Assembly: GCF_003996965.1 (NCBI RefSeq)
Contig: NZ_QWDM01000019.1
Span: 61,402-125,401 of the forward strand
Source of the DNA: Flavobacterium cupreum
GTDB lineage: Bacteria > Bacteroidota > Bacteroidia > Flavobacteriales > Flavobacteriaceae
Direction of reading: 5' to 3'
Length of the DNA stretch: 64,000 nt
The notes under the pieces are model-generated. The model ran no database searches. It was not told the origin of the DNA and saw only the letters and a list, made by a program, of their open reading frames with translations. Below are positions 17,075-26,204 of this stretch, one piece after another; position 1 is the stretch's first letter; each line of letters begins with the position of its first letter. The position numbers and the translations under genes are program-made.

Positions 17075-18322
17075 ATGAAAAAAATTTTACTTCTTACTTT
17101 ATTCTTTTATTACACTATTTCCAATGCACAAATATCATTTGAAAAAGGGTATTTCATTTCAAATAGCGGAAAAAGAACAGAATGCTATATCAAAAATTTA
17201 GACTGGAAAGACAATCCGACAAATTTCAAATACAAGACAGAACTTACTGATTCAGAGCCTGCAACAGAAAACATTGCCACGATACAGGAATTCGGAATTG
17301 ACAATGAAAGCACCTACAAAAGATTCAAGATAAAAATAGACCGTTCAAGCGATGACCTCAAAAAAATATCGATGAATAGAAATCCGGACTGGAGAGAAGA
17401 AACCATCTTCTTAAAAGTACTCGTAGCCGGTGATGCCACTTTGTACGGGTATACGGAAGGCAATACGAACCGATATTTTTATGAGACCAAAACAATTCCG
17501 ACAGAACAACTGATTTATGTCAAATTTATTCAGGCAGATAAAAATGAAGGCGCAGAAAGAATAAGTGAAAACAACGAGTACAAACAACAGCTTTTTAGAA
17601 ATGTTAAATCTGAAGGAACCACCGAAAAAGAAATCCTAAATCTTAAATATAAAAAGGATGACCTGACAGAATATTTTTCTAAGTTCAACAATATCACTCC
17701 TGCTTCAGGCGAAGAGAGCGGTAAGAGAACGACTAAAAGCCAATTTTATATCAAAATAACACCAGGAGTTAGCATCGTTTCCGCTTCAATGAAAAATACT
17801 GCTGCTTCCCAATTTACTGTTGACCTCGACAAAAAGGTAATTTTCAGAATTGGTGCTGAAGCTGAATACATACTTCCTTATAACAAAAACAAATGGAGTG
17901 TTTTTGTCAATCCTGCCTATCAAAAATACGAGGATGAAAAAGATTATAGTGTTTACAGCGGATTTATATCAAATCCACAAACTCCTTATCATGTAAAAAT
18001 AAGCCATAGTGCCATACAACTACCAATAGGTGTAAGACATTATATGTTTTTGAATCAAAATTCTAAAATCTTTATCAATGCTGCCTATTCATTGGACGTA
18101 AGCAGTAAGACAGATATCGTTTACACAAATAAGGCTGATAACAGTACCCTGAAATTCGATGGTAATCCGGGAAAAAACCTGGCATTTGGAGTAGGTTATA
18201 ATTTCAAAAATAAATTCTCAGCCGAGATGAGATTTAATACAAAAAACGAATTGGTCAACTATGTCTATCATTCTGCAAAATACAGTTCAATAGATTTTAT
18301 TTTTGGCTATACTATTTTTTAG
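17075..18322 (+). CDS. Secreted outer-membrane beta-barrel-type protein, family unclear
   Basis: A 415-residue protein with a signal peptide (MKKILLLTLFFYYTISNAQ). The N-terminal half (about 22-215) is a globular region starting ISFEKGYFISNSGKRTECYI. The C-terminal half (about 225-415) consists of alternating strands such as FYIKITPGVSIVSASM, GVRHYMFLNQNSKIFI and LAFGVGYNFKNKFSAEMRF, which look like an 8-strand PorT/OmpA-type barrel ending in FIFGYTIF. Similar flavobacterial proteins exist, but I cannot assign a role. It is a single gene with its own terminator. Confidence 0.78.
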   Translation: MKKILLLTLFFYYTISNAQISFEKGYFISNSGKRTECYIKNLDWKDNPTNFKYKTELTDSEPATENIATIQEFGIDNESTYKRFKIKIDRSSDDLKKISMNRNPDWREETIFLKVLVAGDATLYGYTEGNTNRYFYETKTIPTEQLIYVKFIQADKNEGAERISENNEYKQQLFRNVKSEGTTEKEILNLKYKKDDLTEYFSKFNNITPASGEESGKRTTKSQFYIKITPGVSIVSASMKNTAASQFTVDLDKKVIFRIGAEAEYILPYNKNKWSVFVNPAYQKYEDEKDYSVYSGFISNPQTPYHVKISHSAIQLPIGVRHYMFLNQNSKIFINAAYSLDVSSKTDIVYTNKADNSTLKFDGNPGKNLAFGVGYNFKNKFSAEMRFNTKNELVNYVYHSAKYSSIDFIFGYTIF

Positions 18323-18347
18323 TAAAAGATTCACCTGTTTAAACTTT

Positions 18348-18395
18348 AAAGCAACGAAAGTAAATTAACCATTTATTTTCGTTGCTTTCTTTTTA
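18348..18395 (+). terminator. Terminator after the barrel gene
   Basis: Arms AAAGCAACGAAA (18348-18359) and TTTCGTTGCTTT (18377-18388) are perfectly complementary, with AT-rich loop extension and a T-rich tail. Confidence 0.8.
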
Positions 18396-18465
18396 TCTGG
18401 CGGGTAAATCTGCAATGATAAAAATCAATAACCAATTGATTTATCAAAAATACTATCTTTACAAA

Positions 18466-19467
18466 ATGGTATTAGTTACAGGAGGAACAGGTTTGGTCGG
18501 CTCGCATTTATTACTTCATTTAATTGAAAATGGAGAAACTGTCAGGGCTATTTACAGAAAACCAAACAACATTCAGAAAACCAGATTAGTTTTCGAATTG
18601 TATAAAAAAGAAGATTTATTTGCGAAAATCGAATGGGTAGAAGCGGATATCCTCGATGTTCCGTCTTTAGAAATTGCATTTGCCGGAATTGAATATGTTT
18701 ACCATTGTGCAGCCTTCATTTCTCTTGATCCCAAGGACGAAGACAAATTGAGAAAAACCAACATTGAAGGAACGGCCAATATGGTTAATTTTTCTATCGC
18801 AAAACAAGTAAAAAAATTCTGTTTTGTGAGTTCTATTGCTGCTTTAGGCGACTTAGCTCCCCATGAAACAGTGATTACAGAAGAAACCGAATGGAATCCT
18901 GAAAAACCACATAGTGACTATGCTATTTCTAAATATGGCGCGGAAATGGAAGTCTGGAGAGGCTTACAGGAAGGCTTAGATGTAATTATTATAAATCCGG
19001 GGGTGATTTTAGGTCCAATTCCGAATACAAAAAGCTGCGAACAGGGAAGCGCTGAATTTTATGTAAAAGTAGCCAACGGACTTTCTTTTTATACACTTGG
19101 GAGTACTGGATTTATTACGGTAATCGATGTCATTAAAACTGCTTTTGAATTAATGAAAAGTGATATCAAAAACGAACGGTTTACACTTATTGCCGAAAAT
19201 ATAGTTTTTCGCGATATCCTGAACACAATTGCCGATACGCTGAAAGTAAAAAGACCACACATTCACGCTAAACCTTTTTTATTGAATCTTGCCTGGATTG
19301 CCGATGGAATTTTTTCGACTTTGTTCTTTCAGAAAAGAAGAATTACCAAAGCCACGGCAAAAGCTTCTTATTCTAAAAGTTTGTATTCTAATGAAAAAAT
19401 AAAAACCGCTCTGGGAACGGTTTTTCTGGATGTACATCAGTATGTCAGGGACATTTCAAAATTATAA
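18466..19467 (+). CDS. NAD(P)-dependent epimerase/dehydratase (extended SDR)
   Basis: A 333-residue enzyme beginning at ATG 18466 (MVLVTGGTGLVGSHLL); the longer frame from 18382 runs through the preceding terminator and is rejected. The Rossmann glycine motif GGTGLVG is at residues 6-12, and the catalytic pair is Tyr152 and Lys156 (DYAISKYGAE), with Ser122/Ser123 in FVSSIAAL. Substrate probably a nucleotide sugar or a dihydroflavonol-like or steroid-like ketone; not determinable here. It converges 2 bp from the DUF4296 gene. Confidence 0.85.
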   Translation: MVLVTGGTGLVGSHLLLHLIENGETVRAIYRKPNNIQKTRLVFELYKKEDLFAKIEWVEADILDVPSLEIAFAGIEYVYHCAAFISLDPKDEDKLRKTNIEGTANMVNFSIAKQVKKFCFVSSIAALGDLAPHETVITEETEWNPEKPHSDYAISKYGAEMEVWRGLQEGLDVIIINPGVILGPIPNTKSCEQGSAEFYVKVANGLSFYTLGSTGFITVIDVIKTAFELMKSDIKNERFTLIAENIVFRDILNTIADTLKVKRPHIHAKPFLLNLAWIADGIFSTLFFQKRRITKATAKASYSKSLYSNEKIKTALGTVFLDVHQYVRDISKL

Positions 19468-19469
19468 GA

Positions 19470-19925
19470 TTATTTCTGAATTGCCTTTTTCATTTGCATC
19501 GTCCTTCTGATAGAGTCAACATTGACCTTCACCAATTTTGTTTTATCTGCTTTAGGAGCTTTGGCTGCTTTTTTCTCATCAATTTTAGCTAATGAATCGG
19601 CCGCTCTCTGATTTTTTCCCAACCGTTTGGCTATTTCGTCAAACATATCTTTATAGTCATCATAATCAGCAGCATAATAAATATTGCTTTGTGCAAACTG
19701 CAGACTGTCGACTTTATATTTCTGCCACACAAATCTCTTCTGACTGGTATCGCTTGAATCTAAGGATAATGGATTTTGATATTTTATAGCTTCAAGAAGA
19801 GACAGATCATACATAATATCAATCATCTTTTCTCTCTCAATAAGTCCCTTGGGTTGTTTTACCAACTCCTTTTTACAACTTACGGAAAGAAACAAAACCA
19901 ATACGATCACTACAAAATTCTTCAT
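19470..19925 (-). CDS. DUF4296-type lipoprotein
   Basis: A 151-residue protein with a lipoprotein signal (LFLSVSCKKEL, Cys17). The conserved block LIEREKMIDIMYDLSLLEAI (about 28-47) marks the DUF4296 family of Bacteroidota. The tail is Lys/Ala-rich. It follows the dihydroorotase gene by 10 bp on the same strand and is likely co-transcribed. Role unknown; probably attached to the periplasmic or outer membrane. Confidence 0.85.
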   Translation of the reverse strand: MKNFVVIVLVLFLSVSCKKELVKQPKGLIEREKMIDIMYDLSLLEAIKYQNPLSLDSSDTSQKRFVWQKYKVDSLQFAQSNIYYAADYDDYKDMFDEIAKRLGKNQRAADSLAKIDEKKAAKAPKADKTKLVKVNVDSIRRTMQMKKAIQK

Positions 19926-19935
19926 CTGTCTTTTT

Positions 19936-21279
19936 TTATCTGTCGAACAATAATCTTTTTCCGTTACGGATATCTTTTACTTTAAAGTTATTGTAAACCA
20001 GTTCCCCATTTACAAAAGTATGCGTGATTCTGGACCTGAAAGCAAAGCCTTCAAATGGAGACCATCCGCATTTTGATAAAATATTATCCGGATTAACACT
20101 CCATGGCAAGCTTGGGTTTACAATAACCAAATCTGCAAAATAGCCCTCTTTTATAAAACCTCTTTTTTCTATTTTGAAAATCCTGGCCGGATTATGGCAC
20201 ATTTTTTCCACGATTTTTTCCACTGAGATTTTTCCCTGATGATGCGCTTCAAACATCGCTACAACAGCATGCTGAACCAGTGGGCCGCCAGATGGTGCTT
20301 TCAGGTACGATTGTTTCTTTTCTTCTTTTGTATGTGGCGCGTGATCGGTAGCAATGACATCAATACGGCCATCATTCAAAGCTTCCCAAAGCGCTTTTCT
20401 GTCGCTTGCCGTTTTTACGGCTGGGTTCCATTTAATGAAATTTCCTTTCGTTTTGTAATCTTCATCGGTAAACCAAAGATGATGCACACAAACCTCAGCG
20501 GTAATCTTTTTATCTTCCAGTGGAATTTTATTGGTAAACAATTCCATTTCCTTCGCTGTGGAAAGATGAAAAATATGCAGTCGGGCACCTGTTTTTTTAG
20601 CCAGCGCCACTGCTTTGGAAGAGGAAATATAACACGCTTCCGCACTTCTGATCAGATGATGTGCCGTTACAGGAACATCTTCGCCATATTGCTCTTTAAA
20701 CAGAGCCAAATTATTCTGGATAGTCGTTTCGTCTTCGCAATGTACTGCGATTAACATTGGCGTACTTGAAAATATTCTTTCTAAAGTCGCCTCGTTATCT
20801 ACCAGCATATTTCCGGTTGAGGAACCCAAAAAGATTTTGATTCCGGCAACATTCTTTGGATTTGTTTTTAAAACTTCCTCAAGATTATCATTGGTTGCCC
20901 CCATCATAAACGAATAATTCGCAAATGATTTTACGGCTGCAATCTGGTATTTATCTTCTAAGATTTCCTGCGTAACCGCATTGGGTACCGTATTAGGCTG
21001 CTCGATAAAAGAAGTGATTCCTCCGGCAACAGCCGCCCTGGATTCTGATTCAATATCTCCTTTATGGGTTAAGCCCGGTTCCCTGAAATGCACCTGATCA
21101 TCAATAGCACCCGGAATTAAGTAATTCCCTTCGGCATCAATAACTTTACAGTCGGATGTTTTTAAGCTGATACTATCTGAAATTTCAACAATTAAGTCAT
21201 TTTCAATCAATACATCGCCTTCAAAAATCGAACCTTCGTTTACAATTTTAGCGTTCTTTATTAAAATTCTGTTCATCAC
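19936..21279 (-). CDS. pyrC: Dihydroorotase
   Basis: A 447-residue amidohydrolase of the class I dihydroorotase type, third step of pyrimidine synthesis. The metal region reads IDDQVHFREPG (59-69): His64 is present, but the first His of the usual DxHxH is Gln62. The Lys to be carboxylated is in GIKIFLGSS. His residues appear in AVHCED and HIFHLST, and the catalytic Asp in IATDHAPHT. The substrate Arg in HFREPG is kept. A start at the second Met is equally possible. It lies between a GT2 gene and a DUF4296 gene, with 8-10 bp gaps that suggest an operon. The Gln substitution is, as I recall, common in Bacteroidota orthologues, so I still expect activity. Confidence 0.9.
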   Translation of the reverse strand: MMNRILIKNAKIVNEGSIFEGDVLIENDLIVEISDSISLKTSDCKVIDAEGNYLIPGAIDDQVHFREPGLTHKGDIESESRAAVAGGITSFIEQPNTVPNAVTQEILEDKYQIAAVKSFANYSFMMGATNDNLEEVLKTNPKNVAGIKIFLGSSTGNMLVDNEATLERIFSSTPMLIAVHCEDETTIQNNLALFKEQYGEDVPVTAHHLIRSAEACYISSSKAVALAKKTGARLHIFHLSTAKEMELFTNKIPLEDKKITAEVCVHHLWFTDEDYKTKGNFIKWNPAVKTASDRKALWEALNDGRIDVIATDHAPHTKEEKKQSYLKAPSGGPLVQHAVVAMFEAHHQGKISVEKIVEKMCHNPARIFKIEKRGFIKEGYFADLVIVNPSLPWSVNPDNILSKCGWSPFEGFAFRSRITHTFVNGELVYNNFKVKDIRNGKRLLFDR

Positions 21280-21287
21280 CGTAGCTT

Positions 21288-22013
21288 TTATAATGTATTG
21301 AATAATTTTTTCAGTCGAAGTGATATTACACCCAGGATCGCTTCCTTAATAATAGCATTACTCATTTTCGAAACGCCTTTGGTGCGGTCTGTAAAAATAA
21401 TCGGCACTTCTGAAATTGCAAATTTACCACAGTACGTCCTGTATTTCATTTCAATCTGAAAAGCATAGCCTACAAATTTAATTTTATTAAGGTTAATCTT
21501 TTCCAGTACTTCCCTTTTATAACAGACAAAACCGGCTGTAGCATCATGAATTTTCATTCCGGTAATGAATTTCACATAAACCGAAGCAAAATAAGACATC
21601 AAAACGCGGCTTAGTGGCCAGTTCACCACATTTACACCGGTTACATAACGCGATCCGATCGCTAAATCGGCACCTCCGAAATGGCAGGCATCGAACAATT
21701 TTTCTAGATCATTTGGATTATGGGAAAAATCGGCGTCCATTTCAAAAATGAAATCGTATTTTCTTTCTAAAGCCCATTTAAAACCATGAACATAAGCAGT
21801 TCCCAGACCGGATTTTTTAGCTCTTACCTCCAGGAACAATCTTCCCGGAAATTCTTCCTGCAACGCAACTACCTTACTAGCAGTGTGATCCGGGGAATTA
21901 TCATCGATTATTAAAAGATGAAAAGGTTTATGTTGAGAAAGTACGGCTCTGACTATACTTTCTATGTTTTCTATTTCGTTATAAGTGGGAATTATGACAA
22001 TACAATCATTCAT
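21288..22013 (-). CDS. Polyprenol-phosphate mannosyltransferase-like GT2 enzyme
   Basis: A 241-residue family 2 glycosyltransferase. Motifs include IIPTYNEIENIESIV (N-terminus), the first acidic site DDNSPDHT, the DXD-like site EMDADFSHNPNDL and GSRYVTGVNVVNWPL, all as in DPM1-type dolichol or polyprenol phosphate mannose synthases. No C-terminal membrane helices are visible, matching the soluble type. It probably makes a lipid-linked sugar donor for surface glycosylation. First gene of a likely three-gene operon with pyrC and the DUF4296 gene. Confidence 0.88.
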   Translation of the reverse strand: MNDCIVIIPTYNEIENIESIVRAVLSQHKPFHLLIIDDNSPDHTASKVVALQEEFPGRLFLEVRAKKSGLGTAYVHGFKWALERKYDFIFEMDADFSHNPNDLEKLFDACHFGGADLAIGSRYVTGVNVVNWPLSRVLMSYFASVYVKFITGMKIHDATAGFVCYKREVLEKINLNKIKFVGYAFQIEMKYRTYCGKFAISEVPIIFTDRTKGVSKMSNAIIKEAILGVISLRLKKLFNTL

Positions 22014-22104
22014 TTTTCTGGGTAAATTTCACCGCAAAAGTAAACTTTTTATGGCATTTGATTCATAATAAATTTATAATAAAAGTATTGATATAAAAAA
22101 TTAC

Positions 22105-22112
22105 TAATTTTG
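22105..22112 (+). promoter_or_regulatory. Flavobacterial -7 element TAATTTTG
   Basis: Exact TAnnTTTG match 7 bp before the ATG of the DUF4271 gene; transcription would start almost at the start codon, so the leader is absent or the element is not used. Confidence 0.45.
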
Positions 22113-22119
22113 TAACGTT

Positions 22120-22788
22120 ATGATTGAACAACTTCATCCCCGTATTTTCGAAAACAAGGATTGGGCAACATTTTTATTTGTGTTGGCCTTTGGTCTTGTG
22201 GCTATTACTAAATCAGCATACGAAACCAGATTTAGCGAATTCAGCAAGCTTATTTTTTCAGATAAGTATGCTAAAATCTATCGTGATACAAGTAATCTCA
22301 AAGGCAGTTTCATTGTCGGTTTGTTCTTTGTACAAATTATTTCCTTTGCTTTTTTCATTCAGCTAACGATGCATATTTTCGGATATGCCTCAAAAACGGA
22401 CTGGATTTTATTCATTCAGATTGCCACATTTTTACTTTATTTCATTCTTGCAAAATATTTAATCGAAAAAATCGTTGCCACTTCATTCAATATTGAAGAA
22501 TTTATAGACCTTCTTAACTTACAAAAAGCAACATACCGAACCTATATTGGTGTTTTTATCCTTCCTTTTAATGCCATTTTATTTTATTACGACAATATTC
22601 CGAAAAGTGTCCCGCTAGCAATCATCGGTGTTTCACTATGTATAAGTCTATTCTCATACTTTATTTCAATTAAAACATATCAAAATATAATAATCAGCAA
22701 GTTATTTTATTTTATTTTATATCTTTGCGCTCTTGAAATAGCCCCTTATTATTTCATGTATTATTGGATTACAAAAGAGGTGGCTTAG
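22120..22788 (+). CDS. DUF4271-type integral membrane protein
   Basis: A 222-residue protein with about five to six hydrophobic helices (near 17-31, 67-95, 100-122, 143-160, 166-188 and 195-218) and a charged N-terminal stretch (HPRIFENKDWATF). The arrangement, and its position immediately upstream of hemD, fit the DUF4271 family of Bacteroidota. Only 14 bp separate it from hemD, so the pair is probably one operon. Molecular role unknown. Confidence 0.8.
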   Translation: MIEQLHPRIFENKDWATFLFVLAFGLVAITKSAYETRFSEFSKLIFSDKYAKIYRDTSNLKGSFIVGLFFVQIISFAFFIQLTMHIFGYASKTDWILFIQIATFLLYFILAKYLIEKIVATSFNIEEFIDLLNLQKATYRTYIGVFILPFNAILFYYDNIPKSVPLAIIGVSLCISLFSYFISIKTYQNIIISKLFYFILYLCALEIAPYYFMYYWITKEVA

Positions 22789-22802
22789 TAAAAGTTTATA
22801 AT

Positions 22803-23552
22803 ATGAAAGTGAAAACAATTTTGGTGTCACAGCCTGAACCTAAAGTGGAAAATTCTCCTTACTTTGAGCTCCAACAAAAACACAAAATAAAAATTGATTT
22901 CAGACCATTTATTCATGTGGAGGGGGTTAACGCAAAAGAGATTAGATTACAGAAAATTGATCTAAATCATTACACTGCGATTATTTTGACAAGCAGAAAT
23001 GCCGTAGACCATTTTTTCAGAGTAGCGGATGAAATGCGCTATAAAGTTCCTGAAGGACTGAAATATTTTTGTCAATCTGAAGCCGTAGCATTTTACCTGC
23101 AGAAATATGTAGTGTACAGAAAGCGTAAAATTTATGTAGGTGCAAAAGATTTTGCAGATTTATCTCCATTAATTAAAAAATACAAGGACGAAAAGTTCTT
23201 ACTTCCGGCTTCTGATCAGTTAAATGCAGATGCGCCTATTACTTTAAACAATCTTAAAGTGGACTGGACTCAGGCTATTTTTTACAAAACTGTAATGAGT
23301 GACTTATCTGATCTGGCAGATGTTTATTATGATGTTTTGGCCTTTTTTAGTCCAACCGGAATAAAATCTTTGTTCAAAAATTTCCCGGATTTCAAACAAA
23401 ACGACACCCGAATTGCTGTTTTCGGAAGCACAACTCAAAAAGAAGCTTTAGATTACGGATTAAGAATTGACATTCTTGCTCCGACTCCTGAAACTCCTTC
23501 CATGACAATGGCTTTGGAAAAATACATCAGTGAAGCCAATAAAGGAAAATAA
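22803..23552 (+). CDS. hemD: Uroporphyrinogen-III synthase
   Basis: A 249-residue protein starting at ATG 22803 (MKVKTILVSQPEP); the 13 codons upstream overlap the previous gene and are not family-like. The family is weakly conserved, but the pattern is clear: a first part with ILTSRNAVDHFF, a second part with LPASDQL, and a third with YDVLAFFSPTGIKSLF and AVFGSTTQKEAL. It closes the tetrapyrrole ring in haem synthesis. It ends at a hairpin terminator. Confidence 0.88.
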   Translation: MKVKTILVSQPEPKVENSPYFELQQKHKIKIDFRPFIHVEGVNAKEIRLQKIDLNHYTAIILTSRNAVDHFFRVADEMRYKVPEGLKYFCQSEAVAFYLQKYVVYRKRKIYVGAKDFADLSPLIKKYKDEKFLLPASDQLNADAPITLNNLKVDWTQAIFYKTVMSDLSDLADVYYDVLAFFSPTGIKSLFKNFPDFKQNDTRIAVFGSTTQKEALDYGLRIDILAPTPETPSMTMALEKYISEANKGK

Positions 23553-23577
23553 GCCTTTTAGAAAATAACAATATTTT

Positions 23578-23622
23578 AAATTCCAAATTCCAGCTTTAAC
23601 TGTTGGGATTTGGAATTTTTAT
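23578..23622 (+). terminator. Terminator after hemD, AAATTCCAAATTCC type
   Basis: Arms at 23578-23594 and 23602-23620 pair with few mismatches and end in T residues. The same repeat-like stem is seen at 27264-27307 and 39078-39121. Confidence 0.75.
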
Positions 23623-23697
23623 TTTAAAATCATTTAGAGTACTTTTGATTTCTATTCTAAACCAAATTACCAGAATTAGTTTCAAATATCAACTCTT

Positions 23698-24168
23698 ATG
23701 AAAATCAACTCTCTCCTAATTGAAATTGACGGTATCGATAAAGAAATTCTTCGTTATCTAATGGATGATGCCCGAAAACCCATTTTACAGATTGCCAATA
23801 AAATAGGCATTTCCGGAGCTGCGATTCACCAGCGTCTGAAGAAACTGGAACAATCAGGAGTAATTTCAGGCTCAAAATTTACGGTAAACCCAAAAGTACT
23901 GGGCTACAACACCATGGCATTTATCGGCGTTTACCTCGACAAAGCTTCCCGAAATTCTGAGGCCGTAAAAGATCTGAAAAAAATCCCGGAGGTTTTAGAA
24001 TGTCACTATACAACCGGAAACTGGTCTGTCCTGATAAAAATTATCTGTCGCGACAACGAACACCTAATGCAGCTCTTAAATACTAAAATACAAGCTATCG
24101 AAGGCGTTTCCAGAACAGAAACTTTCATCTCCCTGGACCAACAGATTGACAGGCAGATTCAGCTTTAA
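23698..24168 (+). CDS. Lrp/AsnC family transcriptional regulator
   Basis: A 156-residue regulator. The N-terminal helix-turn-helix covers about residues 14-58 (IDKEILRYLMDDARKPI, then IANKIGISGAAIHQRLKKL). The C-terminal RAM ligand domain follows (AFIGVYLDKAS, LECHYTTGNWSVLIKI, then GVSRTETFISLDQQI). It probably senses an amino acid and controls genes elsewhere; no operon partner is evident because the neighbours are divergent or separated by terminators. Confidence 0.92.
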   Translation: MKINSLLIEIDGIDKEILRYLMDDARKPILQIANKIGISGAAIHQRLKKLEQSGVISGSKFTVNPKVLGYNTMAFIGVYLDKASRNSEAVKDLKKIPEVLECHYTTGNWSVLIKIICRDNEHLMQLLNTKIQAIEGVSRTETFISLDQQIDRQIQL

Positions 24169-24179
24169 AATTAGAAAAT

Positions 24180-24304
24180 GTGTCAATTAGATAATTAGAA
24201 AATGAGATAATTTGATAATTTGATAATTCTAAAAATAACAAACCCGACACGTTTAAAACATATCGGGTTTAAATGATCTAATTGACAAATTATCTAATTA
24301 TCTA
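24180..24304. terminator. AACCCGACA hairpin inside a larger inverted repeat
   Basis: AACCCGACACG... pairs with ...TATCGGGTTT at 24240-24272. Outside it, TGTCAATTAGATAATTAG (24181) is complementary to the TCTAATTATCTAATT-type sequence before 24304. It lies between convergent genes and can terminate both. Confidence 0.65.
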
Positions 24305-24305
24305 A

Positions 24306-24992
24306 TTAATTCCTCCTGCTTCCCGAATAAATCGAGATATAGTACAGCAACGTGGCAATAGACCCGATGGCCGCTACAACATAAGTCCTTGCTGCCCATT
24401 TTAAAGCATCTTTTGCCCCGGCCTGTTCTTCCTGTGTCAGCATGTGTTTATTTTCCAGCCACGCGAGCGCACGATTACTGGCATCGTATTCCACCGGCAA
24501 AGTGATGATAGAAAACAAGGTTGTTGCCGCAAAAATAATGATTCCGATTAGCAGCAATTGCGGAAAAGTGCGGATCATCAGAATTCCTGCTAATAAGATC
24601 CATTGCATGTAGCTGGACGCTACATTTACAATTGGCACTAATTTAGAACGCACTGTCAGCCATTCGTAACCTATAGAATGCTGTACCGCGTGACCGCATT
24701 CGTGTGCGGCAACTGCAGCCGCAGCCGCATTGCGATGATTGTAAACGGCTTCACTTAAATTTACTGTTTTATCACCCGGATTATAATGGTCCGTTAGCTG
24801 TCCCGGAGTCGAAATAACACGAACATCCGTAATTCCGTTATCAGCCAGCATTTTTTCTGCAATCTCAGCACCACTCATTCCATTTCTTAATTGGAGCTTA
24901 GAATATAATTCGAATTTACTTTTTAGTTTTGAACTTACCATCCAGCTGAATAACATAATGGCTCCGGCAAGAATTAAATATCCACTTCCCAT
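24306..24992 (-). CDS. Membrane zinc metallopeptidase (YugP type)
   Basis: A 228-residue membrane protein. An N-terminal hydrophobic helix (about 5-21) precedes a catalytic region with HECGH at 97-101 (AAHECGHAVQHSIG), a zinc-binding HExxH motif. Two or three further hydrophobic helices follow (about 121-165 and 205-222). Length and order match the YugP/neutral zinc metallopeptidase family. Probably acts in membrane protein quality control; substrates unknown. Single gene. Confidence 0.9.
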   Translation of the reverse strand: MGSGYLILAGAIMLFSWMVSSKLKSKFELYSKLQLRNGMSGAEIAEKMLADNGITDVRVISTPGQLTDHYNPGDKTVNLSEAVYNHRNAAAAAVAAHECGHAVQHSIGYEWLTVRSKLVPIVNVASSYMQWILLAGILMIRTFPQLLLIGIIIFAATTLFSIITLPVEYDASNRALAWLENKHMLTQEEQAGAKDALKWAARTYVVAAIGSIATLLYYISIYSGSRRN

Positions 24993-25111
24993 ATTTTTTA
25001 TTTTTTGATTGAATTTTAAAGTTACGAAACAAACAGCAATTTCTGAACCAATTTAACATAATGCCAAAATGACATTTCGAATCTGATAAAATTTCAGATT
25101 AATCGAAAGTC

Positions 25112-25150
25112 CTTCAAAAGAAAAGCTTTGTAAACAATACAAAGCTCTCT
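25112..25150 (-). terminator. Terminator of the sigma-factor operon
   Basis: On the minus strand the stem AGCTTTGTA / TACAAAGCT (perfect 9 bp, 5-nt loop) is followed by TTTCTTTT, just after the stop of the 196-residue membrane protein gene. Confidence 0.8.
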
Positions 25151-25153
25151 TTT

Positions 25154-25744
25154 TTATGATTTCAATTGTTCATTGACCTCTTCAAACTTGCTAATAAGAC
25201 TATCTATTTTTTCTTTCTGTTTTTGAATTTGTTTCGGGCGCAGGTAAAACCAGTTAAATCCTATCCACAACAACGTGATTCCATACGTTAGCAACGCATA
25301 CAAAACCGTCATTCTCGAAGCATACTCGTACATATACAGACAAATCCCGGTCATAAGTAAAACAAAATACCAGCTCAAAATTGCAGACTGTATAAATTGC
25401 TGCTTTTTTCTAATCAAAATGAGCTGCTGCAAATATTCGTGATTGTCGCGGGTGGCATCGCTGTCTTTATAAATACCCAATAATCTGTTATAAAAACCTA
25501 CATAAATTACCATGGCTAAAATTCCAAGAATGATTCCGATTTTAGTGGAAATAAATTGCGGCTGATAGTAATACCATACAAAAATCATAAAAGCGCTCGT
25601 TGCAGCAAGCAAAATATTAGTTTTCCAAATGGAACGTACACCTGCTTTTTTAAACTGTTTTACTCTTTCCAGCAAATCCTCAATATCAGGCTGACTTATG
25701 GCTTGTTTCTTCCATAAATCCTTAAAGTCAATATTATTGTCCAT
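25154..25744 (-). CDS. Four-helix membrane protein, candidate anti-sigma factor
   Basis: A 196-residue protein with a soluble N-terminus of about 40 residues (DFKDLWKKQ, then IEDLLERVKQFKKAG), four hydrophobic helices (about 43-60, 66-86, 118-138 and 143-166) and a charged coiled C-terminus. Its start codon lies 11 bp inside the end of an ECF sigma gene, so the two are translationally coupled. That position is typical for anti-sigma factors, but no zinc-binding anti-sigma motif is visible. Role as an anti-sigma is inference from context. Confidence 0.75.
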   Translation of the reverse strand: MDNNIDFKDLWKKQAISQPDIEDLLERVKQFKKAGVRSIWKTNILLAATSAFMIFVWYYYQPQFISTKIGIILGILAMVIYVGFYNRLLGIYKDSDATRDNHEYLQQLILIRKKQQFIQSAILSWYFVLLMTGICLYMYEYASRMTVLYALLTYGITLLWIGFNWFYLRPKQIQKQKEKIDSLISKFEEVNEQLKS

Positions 25745-26204
25745 TTTCTTTAAATTTTTGAGTCAGTTTTTCTTTAATTCTATGAATTTTAACCCTGACA
25801 TTCGCTTCTGAAAGGCCGACAATTTTGGCAATTTCCGTCTGTTTTACCTCTTCCAGCTCCAGCGAAATAATAATACGATCCATTTCCGGAAGCCCGGCAA
25901 TACATTGATACAGAAACTGAATTTGCGGCTCTACTGAATAGTGTTGTTCTTCTGTAATATGGGATGGGAGTTCGGCTTTTGGAAAACGTTTTTCTTTTTC
26001 AATCTGTCTCAGACAATTGTTGGAAGCAATTCTGAATATCCAGGTTCCAATACCCGATTCGTTCCTGAATGTATGCAGCTTTTGCCATACAATAATGAAA
26101 GTTTCCTGAGCCAGGTCCTGTGCAAGATCACGATCATTGACAAAACCCATACAAAGTCTGAATATCCGCTCCCAATAGGTTTTGTAGATATTTTCAAACT
26201 CCAT
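25734..26204 (-). CDS. ECF-type RNA polymerase sigma factor
   Basis: A 156-residue sigma-70 family protein with region 2 (YWERIFRLCMGFVNDRDLAQ and DLAQETFIIVWQKLHTF, about residues 10-50) and region 4 (LPEMDRIIISLELEEV, then IAKIVGLSEANVRVKIHRIK, about 105-148). No other domains. The ATG overlaps the stop of the upstream hydrolase gene as TAATG, and the next gene overlaps its end by 11 bp, so the three genes form a coupled operon. Target promoters unknown. Confidence 0.93.
   Translation of the reverse strand: MEFENIYKTYWERIFRLCMGFVNDRDLAQDLAQETFIIVWQKLHTFRNESGIGTWIFRIASNNCLRQIEKEKRFPKAELPSHITEEQHYSVEPQIQFLYQCIAGLPEMDRIIISLELEEVKQTEIAKIVGLSEANVRVKIHRIKEKLTQKFKENGQ

Noticed and set aside
20239..20754. 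171-codon frame opposite the dihydroorotase gene
   Set aside because: Fully inside a well supported essential gene on the other strand.
24306..24992. Toxin or defence role for the HECGH protein
   Set aside because: Length, membrane helices and motif fit the housekeeping YugP-type metallopeptidase, with no partner gene.
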